DNA of 64,000 nucleotides from NCBI RefSeq assembly GCF_018863195.1, contig NZ_JAHKRT010000002.1, forward strand, positions 248,001 to 312,000, read 5' to 3'. Under the pieces are notes generated by a model. The model saw nothing but the letters and a program-made list of their open reading frames with translations. It did not search any database and was not told the origin of the DNA. The position numbers and the translations under genes are program-made. This stretch comes from Sphingomonas quercus (GTDB taxonomy: Bacteria; Pseudomonadota; Alphaproteobacteria; Sphingomonadales; Sphingomonadaceae). This document shows positions 35,494 through 43,600 of this stretch, one piece after another (position 1 is the stretch's first letter; the number at the start of each line of letters is the position of its first letter).

Positions 35494-37079
35494 CCGCCAT
35501 CCCCCCCGGCACGGGCGCCGAGCCGGTGGAGGAGGAAGTGGCGCGCGGGCCGGCGGTGCCGGTGCCTCCCGGCCAGGGCGACGTGACCCGCGGCGACGTG
35601 GCGCGCGGCGCGGCGCTGGCGGCGCTGTCCCGCCTCGGCGCGGTGATCGAAGTGGTGTCGCAGCCGGCCTTCACCTGGCTGTTCGGCCTGCCGACCTATG
35701 GCGTCTACGTCGTGCTCTGGGCGATCGTGAACATCGCTGAGAACTTCATCGACCTGTCGATGACCACCGCCCTCCAGCGCGTCGTGCCGGTGGAGGACGA
35801 GGCCGGCGCCCACGCCGCGGTGCGTTTTGCGCTGATCGTGTCGGTCGGCCCGGCAGCGGCGATCGCGCTCGCCGCAACCATCTTCGCGCCGCAGATCGCG
35901 GCGATGATCTCGGCGGCGCCGGCGGACCGGGTCGACCTGCCGCTGGCCGTCGCGCTGTTCGCCTGGGCGCTGCCGCTCTGGACCTTCGTCGAGGTGGCGA
36001 CGTCGGCGGTGCGCGCGCGCCGCGCCTTCGGGCCGGAGATCCGCCTGCGCATCTTCTGGGAACAGGTGGCGCGGCTGATCTTCGCCTGCGGTTTCTTCCT
36101 GATCGGCTTCCACCGCATCGGCCTGTTGCTCGGCCATCTCGCCTCGCTGGCGATGACCGCGGCGCTCGCCGGCAGGCTGATCGGCCGCTATTATGATGCG
36201 CGGCTGGTGCTGACCGCGCCGATCAGCGCCAGCGTCCGCCGTGATCTGCTCACCTCCGGCCTGTCGGTGTTGCCCTCGTCGATCGCGCGGCGGCTGTACA
36301 TCGACCTGCCGCCCGTCATCCTCAACATCATGCTGCCCGGCGTGCGCGGTGCGGATGCCGCCGGCCTGTTTGGCATCGCCCGCAAGATCAGCACCATTCC
36401 GCTGATCGTGCGCCAGGCTTTCCAATATGTGCTGGCCCCGCTCGCCTCGGCGGCGGCGGCGCGGGACCGGGCGACGATCGCGCCGCTCTATCGCTTCGCG
36501 ACGCGTGTCTCGATCGCGCTGGTGGTGCCGCTTGCCGGCTTCATCATCCTCATCGGCGCAGACATATTGACGGCGTTCGCGCCGGCGGCGGCGGCGGCGC
36601 TGCCGCTGGTCGTGATCCTCGTCCTTGGCCGCGCGGCGGAGGCGGTGGTCGGGCCGGCGAGCCCGGTCGTCGAGATGACCGGGCACAAGGCGCTGCCGCT
36701 GGTCAATTCGCTGCTCGGCATGGCGGCATGGCTGATGCTGGCGGTGATGCTGGTGCCCGGCTTTGGCGGCGTCGGCATGGCGGTGGCGGTATCGGTGGGC
36801 ACCGTGCTCTCCACCTGGGCGGCGGCGGTAGAGCTGCGCTGGAGCGACCAGCTCTCCGCGTTTGACCGGCAGAGCTGGACCGGGCTGGCGGTGGCGCTGG
36901 CGGGTATCGCGGCGATGGCGCTGGCCGGGTTCATGCTGGAGCCGCTGGGCATGCGGCTGCGCGCGCTGTTGCTGGTGCCGGTGTTCCTCGCGGCGACGTG
37001 GGCGACGCTGCGGCTCGGGCTGAGCCGGGACGACCGGCTGGCGCTGGGCGGCGTGGCGCGGAGGATCAGGCTGGTCTGA
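35490..37079 (+). CDS. Oligosaccharide flippase family membrane protein
   Basis: A 529-residue protein of the MOP (Wzx-like) superfamily with about 12-14 membrane helices, starting at the ATG that overlaps the lptG stop. The first 30 residues are a charged, Pro-rich tail, then ARGAALAALSRLGAVIEVVSQPAFTWLFGLPTYGVYVVLWAIVN. Coupling to lptFG suggests a part in LPS or glycolipid traffic, for example flipping an O-unit or a sphingoglycolipid intermediate; this is inference. A second, only distantly similar flippase lies at 9578. Confidence 0.87.
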   Translation: MTAIPPGTGAEPVEEEVARGPAVPVPPGQGDVTRGDVARGAALAALSRLGAVIEVVSQPAFTWLFGLPTYGVYVVLWAIVNIAENFIDLSMTTALQRVVPVEDEAGAHAAVRFALIVSVGPAAAIALAATIFAPQIAAMISAAPADRVDLPLAVALFAWALPLWTFVEVATSAVRARRAFGPEIRLRIFWEQVARLIFACGFFLIGFHRIGLLLGHLASLAMTAALAGRLIGRYYDARLVLTAPISASVRRDLLTSGLSVLPSSIARRLYIDLPPVILNIMLPGVRGADAAGLFGIARKISTIPLIVRQAFQYVLAPLASAAAARDRATIAPLYRFATRVSIALVVPLAGFIILIGADILTAFAPAAAAALPLVVILVLGRAAEAVVGPASPVVEMTGHKALPLVNSLLGMAAWLMLAVMLVPGFGGVGMAVAVSVGTVLSTWAAAVELRWSDQLSAFDRQSWTGLAVALAGIAAMALAGFMLEPLGMRLRALLLVPVFLAATWATLRLGLSRDDRLALGGVARRIRLV

Positions 37080-37405
37080 TCAATCCCCTCTGGCGACGCG
37101 GCCGTTTCTGCCGGGCCGGGAGCGCCTGCGACGAAATCATGAAGCGGCAAGGCGATCGACGCGGTTGGCGCACCAGCGGGACATTCCTGCGAACCGCAGG
37201 CGAGCCCACTGGCGCCGCCCAATGTCGGGCGGGGGCCGGCTCACTTTCTCGTTGAAGCGGACGGCTTCCATGTCCCTGATTTCGATCCCCTCCCGTCCTT
37301 TCCGGCCTGTTGCCGCGGCTTCGCCCGGAAATCGCCCCATTGCAGCGGCATGCCCCGCCCTCATATAGCGGATTCGAGGATCCGCCCGCCGGAGACATTG
37401 CACCC
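37080..37405. other. 326-bp intergenic stretch upstream of the hydroxylase gene
   Basis: Between the flippase stop and the GTG of the hydroxylase gene I find no convincing coding frame, RNA gene or terminator. A short hairpin, CCTGCG-AAC-CGCAGG, lies near 37190. The region just before the gene has CGGAGAC as ribosome-binding site. Confidence 0.5.
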
Positions 37406-38221
37406 GTGAAGACCTTGTCCGCGACCGCGAAGCCCGCCTTCTGGCAGCGCGCGCACCATCTTGACCGCATGACCTTCAGGGAGCTGGTGGTCGCGTACTT
37501 CCAGTATCCGGCGATCATCGCCTATCTGGCCCTTGCGGCAATCGCTGCGGGCCTCGCCATATGGCGGCCGGCGCCGCTGATCGCCACGCTGGCGACGATC
37601 GCGGTGTCGCTCTTCGTCTATCCTCTGGTGTGGTACTGCCTGCATCGCTGGGTGCTGCATTCGCGCTGGATGTGGAAATACCCGCTGCTCGCCGGCACGT
37701 GGAAGCGCATCCATTACGATCACCATCAGGATCCGAACCATCTCGAGGTGCTGTTCGGCGCGCTGCACACCACGCTGCCGACGATCGCGCTCGCCACCAT
37801 GCCGATCGGCTGGGCGCTGGGCGGCTTCGGCGCGGCGATGGCGGCGCTGGCGACCGGGCTCGTCACCACCTGCTTCTACGAATTCTGCCACTGCATCCAG
37901 CATCTCGCCTACACGCCGAAGAACAAGAAGCTGGCGATGATGAAGCGCCGCCACATGGCCCATCATTTCCATGACGAGACCGGCAATTTCGGCATCACCA
38001 ACTTCCTGTGGGACGATCTGCTCGGCACCACCTATGATCGGGTGAGCGAGCGCCCGAAGAGCCCGACGGTGTTCAACCTCGGCTATAGCGAGGAGGTGGC
38101 GGCGCGCTATCCGTGGGTGGCGAAGCTGTCCGGCGGGGTGGCCACCGGCCATCCGGTGGATCGCATCCGCAAGGCGCAGGCGGAGGCCCGCGCGGCCGCA
38201 AAGACCGACACCCGTTCGTGA
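37406..38221 (+). CDS. Fatty-acid hydroxylase / sterol desaturase family membrane protein
   Basis: A 271-residue di-iron membrane hydroxylase. The start is a GTG with GGAGA upstream; the open frame before it is not conserved-looking. Three to four membrane helices carry the histidine clusters: HRWVLHSRW, HYDHHQDPNHLEV, FCHCIQHLAY and RRHMAHHFHDE, the His set of the fatty-acid hydroxylase superfamily. Substrates in the family are fatty acyl chains, sphingoid lipids, carotenoids or sterols; in a sphingomonad 2-hydroxylation of acyl chains is a candidate. The stop overlaps the next start (GTGA). Confidence 0.9.
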   Translation: MKTLSATAKPAFWQRAHHLDRMTFRELVVAYFQYPAIIAYLALAAIAAGLAIWRPAPLIATLATIAVSLFVYPLVWYCLHRWVLHSRWMWKYPLLAGTWKRIHYDHHQDPNHLEVLFGALHTTLPTIALATMPIGWALGGFGAAMAALATGLVTTCFYEFCHCIQHLAYTPKNKKLAMMKRRHMAHHFHDETGNFGITNFLWDDLLGTTYDRVSERPKSPTVFNLGYSEEVAARYPWVAKLSGGVATGHPVDRIRKAQAEARAAAKTDTRS

Positions 38222-39384
38222 GCGCCCCGGTGATCCGGCCGGTCTCCGGCAAGGCCGACCGCAAGGCTTTCATCGACCTGCCCTTCCGACTTTATGCCGG
38301 CGACCCCAATTGGGTGCCGCCGCTGAAGGACGAGGTGGCCGGCCTGATCACGCCGGGCAAGAACCCGTGGTTCGGCCATGGCCGTGCCGCGCTGTTCCTC
38401 GCGGAGGCGGGCGGGCGGGTGACGGGCCGCATCTCCGCCCATATCGACGATCTCGCCATCGCCCAGCCGGTCGAGCAGGGCATGGGGCCGGGCACCGGCA
38501 ATTGGGGGATGCTGGAGGCGGAGGACGAAGCCACCGCCGCCGCCCTCATCGCCCATGCCGAGAATTGGCTGCGTGGCCAGGGCATGACCCGCGTGCTGGC
38601 GCCACTCTCCATCTCGATCTGGGATGAGCCGGGCCTGCTGGTGAAGGGCCATGATCATCCCCCGACGGTGATGATGGGCCATAACAAGGCCGAATATGAG
38701 GGTTGGGTGGAAGGCGCGGGCTACGCCACCGCCAAGGACCTCTACACCTACGACCTCAACATCACCGAGCCGTTCCCGCCGCTGGTGCAGCGCATCGTCG
38801 CGTCCGGCGAGCGCAACAACCGCATCACCATCCGCAAGGTGAACAAGAAGAAGTTCGCCGAGGAAGCGGCGCTGATCCTGTCGATCCTCAACGATGCCTG
38901 GGCCGACAATTGGGGCTTCGTGCCGCTTACCGACGACGAGATCGCCTATGTCGGCAAGAAGCTGAAGCCGATCGTGTTCGAGGATCTGATCCGCATCGCC
39001 GAGGTGGATGGCGAGCCGGTGGCGTTCATGATCACGCTGCCCGACCTCAACGAGTTCACGGCCGACCTCGACGGCTCGCTTTTCCCGTTCGGCTTCGTCA
39101 AGCTGTTGTGGCGCCTCAATGGCGGGTTCGGCGGCAAACCGCAGGTACGCACGATGCGCGTGCCGCTGATGGGGGTGGTCCAGAAGCTGCAGGCGACCCG
39201 CCTCGCCAGCCAGCTTGCCTTCATGATGATCGAATATATCCGCCGCGATTCGGTCGCGGATTATGGCGCCAGCCGGGGCGAAATCGGCTGGGTGCTCGAG
39301 GACAATCAGGGCATGCGCTCGATCGCCGAGACGATCGACAGCAAGGTCAACAAAATCTACCGCATTTATCAGAAGACGCTGTGA
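38218..39384 (+). CDS. YghO-like GNAT-fold acyltransferase family protein
   Basis: A 388-residue cytosolic protein starting at the GTG that overlaps the hydroxylase stop. IRPVSGKADRKAFIDLPF, LYAGDPNWVPPLKDEV, NPWFGHGRAALFLAE and GRVTGRISAHID match the pattern of the E. coli YghO family as I know it, a GNAT-related group with unknown substrate. The C-terminal half (KNNRITIRKVNKKKF-like segment, WADNWGFVPLTDDEI) is also conserved in that family. Tight coupling to a lipid hydroxylase suggests acyl transfer in lipid metabolism; this is inference only. Confidence 0.82.
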   Translation: MSAPVIRPVSGKADRKAFIDLPFRLYAGDPNWVPPLKDEVAGLITPGKNPWFGHGRAALFLAEAGGRVTGRISAHIDDLAIAQPVEQGMGPGTGNWGMLEAEDEATAAALIAHAENWLRGQGMTRVLAPLSISIWDEPGLLVKGHDHPPTVMMGHNKAEYEGWVEGAGYATAKDLYTYDLNITEPFPPLVQRIVASGERNNRITIRKVNKKKFAEEAALILSILNDAWADNWGFVPLTDDEIAYVGKKLKPIVFEDLIRIAEVDGEPVAFMITLPDLNEFTADLDGSLFPFGFVKLLWRLNGGFGGKPQVRTMRVPLMGVVQKLQATRLASQLAFMMIEYIRRDSVADYGASRGEIGWVLEDNQGMRSIAETIDSKVNKIYRIYQKTL

Positions 39385-40148
39385 TGGCGGGGGTGGCCGA
39401 CCGCCGCGCCGCCTTCCGGGCGCTCCACGAGACGGGGTGCTTCGTGCTCCCCAACCCGTGGGATGTCGGCAGTGCCCGGCGGCTGGCCGGCCTGGGCTTT
39501 CCGGCGCTTGCCTCGACCAGCTGGGGCGCGGCCGTGGCAATGGGGCTTTCCGACGGCCAGCTCAGCCGCGACGCGGCGCTCGCCCATCTCGCCATGCTCG
39601 TCCAGGCGACGGAGCTGCCGGTCAATGCCGATTTCGAGGCGGGCTTCGCCGACGCGCCGGATCAGGCGGCGGCGAATGCCGTGCTCGCCGCCGACACCGG
39701 CGTCGCCGGCCTGTCGATCGAGGATCGCACCGGCGGCACCCTTTATGACTTCGATCTCGCCGTCGCCCGCATCCGCGCCGTGCGCGCGGCGCTCGACCCG
39801 GCGGTGATGCTGATCGCGCGCACCGAAGGCTATCTCGTCGGCCGACCTGATCGCGCCGAGACGATCCGCCGCATGACCGCCTTCGCCGAGGCCGGCGCGG
39901 ATTGCCTTTATGCGCCGGGGATGAGCGACCTTGGTGACATCGCCGCGCTGGTGCAGGCGGTGGCGCCCAAGCCGGTCAACGTGCTGTTGTGGGGCGATGC
40001 CTTCACCGTCGCCGACGTCGCCGCGATCGGGGTCAGGCGGGTGAGCACCGGCAGCGCGCTCGCCAGGGCGGCGTGGGACGGCTTCGACGCCGCCGCCGCG
40101 GCGCTCGCCGATCAGGCGAAGGACGGTTCGGCCAGCCGCAGCGCATAG
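39384..40148 (+). CDS. Isocitrate lyase/PEP mutase superfamily protein
   Basis: A 254-residue TIM-barrel protein, start ATG overlapping the previous TGA (TGATG). Family motifs are FVLPNPWDVGSARRLAGLGF, ASTSWGAAVAMGLSDG, LPVNADFEAGFAD, GLSIEDRTG and VMLIARTEGY, with metal-binding acidic residues present. The usual KKCGH-type active-site loop of isocitrate lyase is absent, as in oxaloacetate hydrolase and PEP mutase-like relatives, so the reaction (C-C or P-C bond) cannot be assigned. It is third in a coupled unit with the hydroxylase and YghO-like genes. Its end overlaps the convergent DUF2239 gene by 37 bases. Confidence 0.87.
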   Translation: MAGVADRRAAFRALHETGCFVLPNPWDVGSARRLAGLGFPALASTSWGAAVAMGLSDGQLSRDAALAHLAMLVQATELPVNADFEAGFADAPDQAAANAVLAADTGVAGLSIEDRTGGTLYDFDLAVARIRAVRAALDPAVMLIARTEGYLVGRPDRAETIRRMTAFAEAGADCLYAPGMSDLGDIAALVQAVAPKPVNVLLWGDAFTVADVAAIGVRRVSTGSALARAAWDGFDAAAAALADQAKDGSASRSA

Positions 40149-40633
40149 CCGCGCACGTCCGCCGGCCAGCCCGCGATCTCGCGGGCCATCGCCTCGCGAT
40201 CGCCGCCGAACAGAGCGCGGATCGCCTCCTCATAGCCGGGCAGATCGCCGGCCATATCATGCATGAAGCGATAGGCGGCCTCCTGCGCGGCGCGAAGCGG
40301 CGTGGCGCCGTCCTCCTTGCGGGCGGCGTCGACCATCCGCCGCAGCGCCGCCGAGGCGCCGCCGGGCTGGGTGGCCAGCCATTCCCAATGTCGCGGCAGC
40401 AAAGTCACCTCCCGCGCGACGACGCCGAGCTTCGGCCTGCCGGGGCCGCGGACTTCGCTGGAGGCGGCCGGGGCGTCGGCCTGGGCGATATCGACCGGCC
40501 GGCCGGTGGCGTCGTCATAGACGCCGATGCTCGCGGCGGCGCCCAGCTCGCGCACGGCAGCGGCGACCTCCGCTTCCGGTCCGGAGGCGATGATGTCGGC
40601 GCCCATGAAGGCGGTGAAGGTGCGGTCGGTCAT
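40112..40633 (-). CDS. DUF2239 family protein
   Basis: A 173-residue soluble protein starting MTDRTFTAFMGADIIASG, chosen because the family begins this way. The middle GRPKLGVVAREVTLLPRHWEWLATQPGGASAALRRMVDAAR is characteristic of DUF2239, with a helix-rich C-terminus (RFMHDMAGDLPGYEEAIRALF). RPKLGV...LLPRHWEWL resembles a short DNA-binding ribbon-helix-like element followed by a helix, so a regulator role is conceivable, but none is known. A direct repeat lies in its promoter region. Confidence 0.85.
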   Translation of the reverse strand: MTDRTFTAFMGADIIASGPEAEVAAAVRELGAAASIGVYDDATGRPVDIAQADAPAASSEVRGPGRPKLGVVAREVTLLPRHWEWLATQPGGASAALRRMVDAARKEDGATPLRAAQEAAYRFMHDMAGDLPGYEEAIRALFGGDREAMAREIAGWPADVRGYALRLAEPSFA

Positions 40634-40649
40634 GCGGGGCGATTTACGC

Positions 40650-40685
40650 CCGGGTAATTCGTGCGTCAATATCATCCGGGTAATT
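40650..40685 (-). promoter_or_regulatory. Direct repeat CCGGGTAATT upstream of the DUF2239 gene
   Basis: CCGGGTAATT occurs at 40650-40659 and 40676-40685, 26 bp apart. The first copy is part of an imperfect palindrome, TTACGCCCGGGTAA. Both lie 17-52 bases upstream of the DUF2239 start, where an operator would be; the second copy overlaps the xthA stop codon. The binding protein is unknown; autoregulation is one option. Confidence 0.45.
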
Positions 40686-41463
40686 AATCGCGCAGGCGAA
40701 TCCACACCGGCGTATGGTCGCTCGCCTTCTCCTTGCCGCGCGCCGCCTTGTCGATGCCGGCATCGGCGAGCCGGTCGGCGGCGGCCGGCGACAGCAGCAG
40801 ATGATCGATGCGGAAGCCGGCATCGCGCGCCCAGGCGCCGGCCTGATAATCCCAGAAGGTATAGGCCTTGCCGTGCGGCTGGCGGGTTCGGATGGCGTCG
40901 GTCCAACCCTGGTTGAGGATGCGGCGGAACGCGGCCTGGCTCTCCGGCTGCATCAGCGCATCATTGGCCATCGCGCGCACCGAGAAGGTGTCGTCGTGGG
41001 TGGCGGTGGGGATGACGTTATAATCGCCGGCCAGCACCACCGGCTCCTCGCTGCGGAGCAGCTCGGCGGCGCGGGCGGCGAAGCGCTCCATCCACGCCAG
41101 CTTATAGTCGAATTTCGGGCCGGGCTGGGGATTGCCGTTAGGAAGATAGAGGGAGGCGATGACCACGCCGTTGACCCGCGCCTCGATATAGCGGCTCTGC
41201 ACATCCTCGGGGTCGCCGGCGAGGCCGCGATGCGTTTCCTCCGGGTCCTCGCCCCTGGCGAGGATGGCAACGCCGTTGAAACCCTTCTGCCCGTGCCACA
41301 CCAGGCCATAGCCGGCGTCGCGGATCGCGGCCTCGGGGAATTTGTCCCCGTCCGCCTTCAGCTCCTGCAGGCAGAGCGCATCCGGCTGCGCCTCCTCCAG
41401 CCATTCGAGCAGGCGGGGGAGGCGGGCGTTGATGCCGTTGACGTTGAACGTGGCGATTTTCAT
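40684..41463 (-). CDS. xth: Exodeoxyribonuclease III
   Basis: A 259-residue AP endonuclease/3' exonuclease of base excision repair. MKIATFNVNGINARLPRLLEWL, CLQELKADGDKFP (catalytic Glu), GFNGVAILAR, VVLAGDYNVIPT (Asp-x-Asn), FWDYQAG, RIDHLLLSP and the final KASDHTPVWI (Asp-His) cover the full ExoIII active site. The upstream gap of 159 bases to erpA (minus strand) holds nothing I recognise. Confidence 0.95.
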   Translation of the reverse strand: MKIATFNVNGINARLPRLLEWLEEAQPDALCLQELKADGDKFPEAAIRDAGYGLVWHGQKGFNGVAILARGEDPEETHRGLAGDPEDVQSRYIEARVNGVVIASLYLPNGNPQPGPKFDYKLAWMERFAARAAELLRSEEPVVLAGDYNVIPTATHDDTFSVRAMANDALMQPESQAAFRRILNQGWTDAIRTRQPHGKAYTFWDYQAGAWARDAGFRIDHLLLSPAAADRLADAGIDKAARGKEKASDHTPVWIRLRD

Positions 41464-41622
41464 GACGCCAGCCTTAGAGTTTCATCGGACCGGTGGATAG
41501 CGCGCCGGCCCTCGCGATGCGCGTCACCATCCCGCACCCGTTTCAGGAACTGGCTGCGCTACGGGCTCCGGCGTGGGCGCGACCAGCGGATGCCGAAGGG
41601 GCCCGGCGCGGCGCGGCCGGCG

Positions 41623-41955
41623 CTAGACCGAGAAGCTGGAGCCGCAACCGCAGCCGGACGCGGCGTTGGGATTCTCGACGCGGAACGCCGCGCCACCCAG
41701 TGATTCGACGAAATCGACGGCGCCGCCGCGGACCAGATCGAGGCTCATCGAATCGACGACCAGCCGCACTCCGTCGCGCTCGGCGACGACATCGTCGGCC
41801 TCCACCGCCTCGGCGAGGTCGAACACATATTGGAAGCCGGCACAGCCGCCGCCGTCGACGGCGAGCCTGAGGATCGCCGGCTTGCCGGTGCGCGCGGCGA
41901 TGGCGGAGACGCGGGCGGCCGCGGCAGGGGTGATGTCGATGACGGCGTCGCTCAT
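41623..41955 (-). CDS. erpA: A-type Fe-S cluster carrier, ErpA-like
   Basis: A 110-residue HesB/IscA family protein that accepts Fe-S clusters and passes them to apoproteins. The three cysteine ligands are present: GGGCAGFQY and the C-terminal SGCGCGSSFSV. ITPAAAARVSAIAA opens the fold. The C-x-C with SSFSV ending favours ErpA over IscA. No isc or suf genes are near. It follows xthA's upstream region on the same strand and precedes a peptidase gene. Confidence 0.93.
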   Translation of the reverse strand: MSDAVIDITPAAAARVSAIAARTGKPAILRLAVDGGGCAGFQYVFDLAEAVEADDVVAERDGVRLVVDSMSLDLVRGGAVDFVESLGGAAFRVENPNAASGCGCGSSFSV

Positions 41956-41990
41956 GCGAGCAAGATAGGGAGGCGGCGGCGCCCCATCAA

Positions 41991-42680
41991 TCAGTTGACG
42001 TCTTCATTCTCTGCATCGTCCGGCGCGCCCACTTCCGGGCCGCCGAGCGCCACCTGGCCATTGGTCGGCTGGGCATCGAGCCGGTTCAGCGCCAGCATAT
42101 AGTCGTCGCCCTCAAGGAACGGCATCGGATTGACGGCGCGGCCGTCGATGCGCACCTCATAGTGAAGGTGGCTGCCGGTGGAGCGCCCGGTGGAGCCCAT
42201 GCGGCCGATCATGTCGCCGCGATGGACGCGGGTGTTCGGCTCGACCATGATCTCCGAAAGATGGCCGTAGCGGGTGGCGATGCCCTTGCCGTGGTCGATC
42301 TCGATCAGCTTGCCATAGCCATTGGCCCATTCCGCGCGGGCGACGACGCCGTCGGCGGTGGCATAGACCGGCGTGCCCAGCTTCCCGGGCATGTCGAGGC
42401 CGGCATGCATGGCGGCGGTGTGGCGGAACGGATCCGAGCGCACGCCGAAGCTGGAGGAGAGGCTGATCTCTTCCTGGAGCGGCTTTTGCGAGGGGATGGC
42501 GATGGTGTTGGCCGCGGTATCGACCTGATCGAGGCGCTTCCAGCTGTCGAACAGCGAGCGGAACTTGACGTCAGGCGCCCGATCCGTGGTGGCGGCGAAA
42601 GCAGGGGCGGAAACGGCGGAGAAGGCGGAAAGGATCAGCAACGCACGCGCTACGACATGGGACCGGAATGCTGCGAGCAT
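41991..42680 (-). CDS. M23-family peptidoglycan endopeptidase
   Basis: A 229-residue exported LytM/M23 protein. MLAAFRSHVVARALLILSAFSAVSAPAFA is the signal region. The catalytic domain has SSSFGVRSDPFRHTAAMHAGLDMPG (zinc His and Asp), KLIEIDHGKGIATRYGHLS and GSHLHYEVRIDG, so all zinc and catalytic residues are present and it should be active, cutting peptide cross-bridges in the periplasm. It ends with an acidic tail. The stem-loop upstream (42710-42739) lies in its leader or promoter. Confidence 0.93.
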   Translation of the reverse strand: MLAAFRSHVVARALLILSAFSAVSAPAFAATTDRAPDVKFRSLFDSWKRLDQVDTAANTIAIPSQKPLQEEISLSSSFGVRSDPFRHTAAMHAGLDMPGKLGTPVYATADGVVARAEWANGYGKLIEIDHGKGIATRYGHLSEIMVEPNTRVHRGDMIGRMGSTGRSTGSHLHYEVRIDGRAVNPMPFLEGDDYMLALNRLDAQPTNGQVALGGPEVGAPDDAENEDVN

Positions 42681-42709
42681 GAAAATCCTCGGTGACCTGG
42701 TTTCGCGTT

Positions 42710-42739
42710 TCCGGACCGGAACTTTCGTGCCGGTCCGGA
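42710..42739. other. 10-bp perfect stem-loop between DUF455 gene and M23 peptidase gene
   Basis: TCCGGACCGG (42710-42719) and CCGGTCCGGA (42730-42739) with loop AACTTTCGTG. In the reading direction of the minus-strand genes it is followed by AAACGCG, not a T-run, so it is a poor intrinsic terminator there; on the plus strand it is followed by TTTTC. It may separate the DUF455 and peptidase transcripts. Confidence 0.55.
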
Positions 42740-42762
42740 TTTTCTGTCACCGTTGAGTGGAC

Positions 42763-43542
42763 TTACGTCCCCCCGCCCCCGGTGTCGTCCCCTTCTCGGC
42801 GGGTTCGGGGTGCCGGGGCAAGGCCGGCGTAATAGTCCCGCGTCAGACCGGCAGCGGCACGCGCTGAGTCGTTGAAAGGTTCCTTCAAACTTCCACGAAA
42901 TCGCGCTGAAACGATGCCGCGCCAGGTTTCCGCGGGCGCGACTCGCCGCGCCGAGCAGGCGAATTCGAACCAATAAGTGCCGGCACGGACATGGTTGATT
43001 TCGTCGGCGAGGATGCGGCGCAGGATGCGGACGGTGGCCTCGTCGCCGGCCGCCTCGAAGCGGGCGAGCGTGGCCGGCGTGACGTCGAGGCCGCGCGCCT
43101 CCAGCACCATCGGCACGATGGCGATGCGGGCGAGCGCGTCGTCCGCGGTCATCGCTGCCGCGTCCCACAGCCCGCCATGCGCCGGCAGGTCGCCATAAGC
43201 CGCGCCGAGCGCGCGCAGCCGCCGGTCGAGCAGCGCGAAGTGCATCGCCTCCTCGGCCCCGACCTTCATCCACTGATCGGCGAAGGCGCGCGGGAATTCC
43301 CCTCCGAAGCGGCCGACGAGATCGAAGGCGAGGTCGATCGCGGCGAATTCGATATGGGCGAGCGCGTGGATCAGGGCGATGCGATTCTCCGTCGATCCCC
43401 CCCGCCCGCGCTTGGGCATGCGGTTCGGCGGCAGCAGCTCGGGCTGCGCCGGCCGTGCGGGCTCGTCCGGCATCGTCACGTCGAAGACATGGGCCAGCCG
43501 CCCCAGCCGCCAGTCCCGCGCCGCCGCCCGCGCCCTGCGCAC
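42763..43542 (-). CDS. DUF455 ferritin-like protein (start uncertain)
   Basis: A ferritin-like di-iron protein of the DUF455 family: ELLPPNRMPKRGRGGS, ENRIALIHALAHIEFAAIDLAFDL, KVGAEEAMHFALLDRRL, MVLEARGLDVTP and ADEINHVRAGTYWFEF carry the Glu/His iron ligands. Family members are reported near lipid and tRNA-modification genes, with unclear function. The first usable start in frame is the GTG at 43542, but reading through to position 43608 gives AEPTLAAAARAVLVTSDPAAKV, which looks like native N-terminal sequence, preceded by ATA, not ATG. The upstream gene is bcp. Confidence 0.86.
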   Translation of the reverse strand: MRRARAAARDWRLGRLAHVFDVTMPDEPARPAQPELLPPNRMPKRGRGGSTENRIALIHALAHIEFAAIDLAFDLVGRFGGEFPRAFADQWMKVGAEEAMHFALLDRRLRALGAAYGDLPAHGGLWDAAAMTADDALARIAIVPMVLEARGLDVTPATLARFEAAGDEATVRILRRILADEINHVRAGTYWFEFACSARRVAPAETWRGIVSARFRGSLKEPFNDSARAAAGLTRDYYAGLAPAPRTRREGDDTGGGGT

Positions 43543-43600
43543 CTTGGCGGCGGGATCGGAGGTGACGAGGACGGCGCGGGCCGCGGCGGCGAGCGTCGGC

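Noticed and set aside
41464..41622. Short plus-strand frame in the gap between xthA and erpA
   Set aside because: It runs through erpA antisense, starts without a ribosome-binding site and has no recognisable feature.
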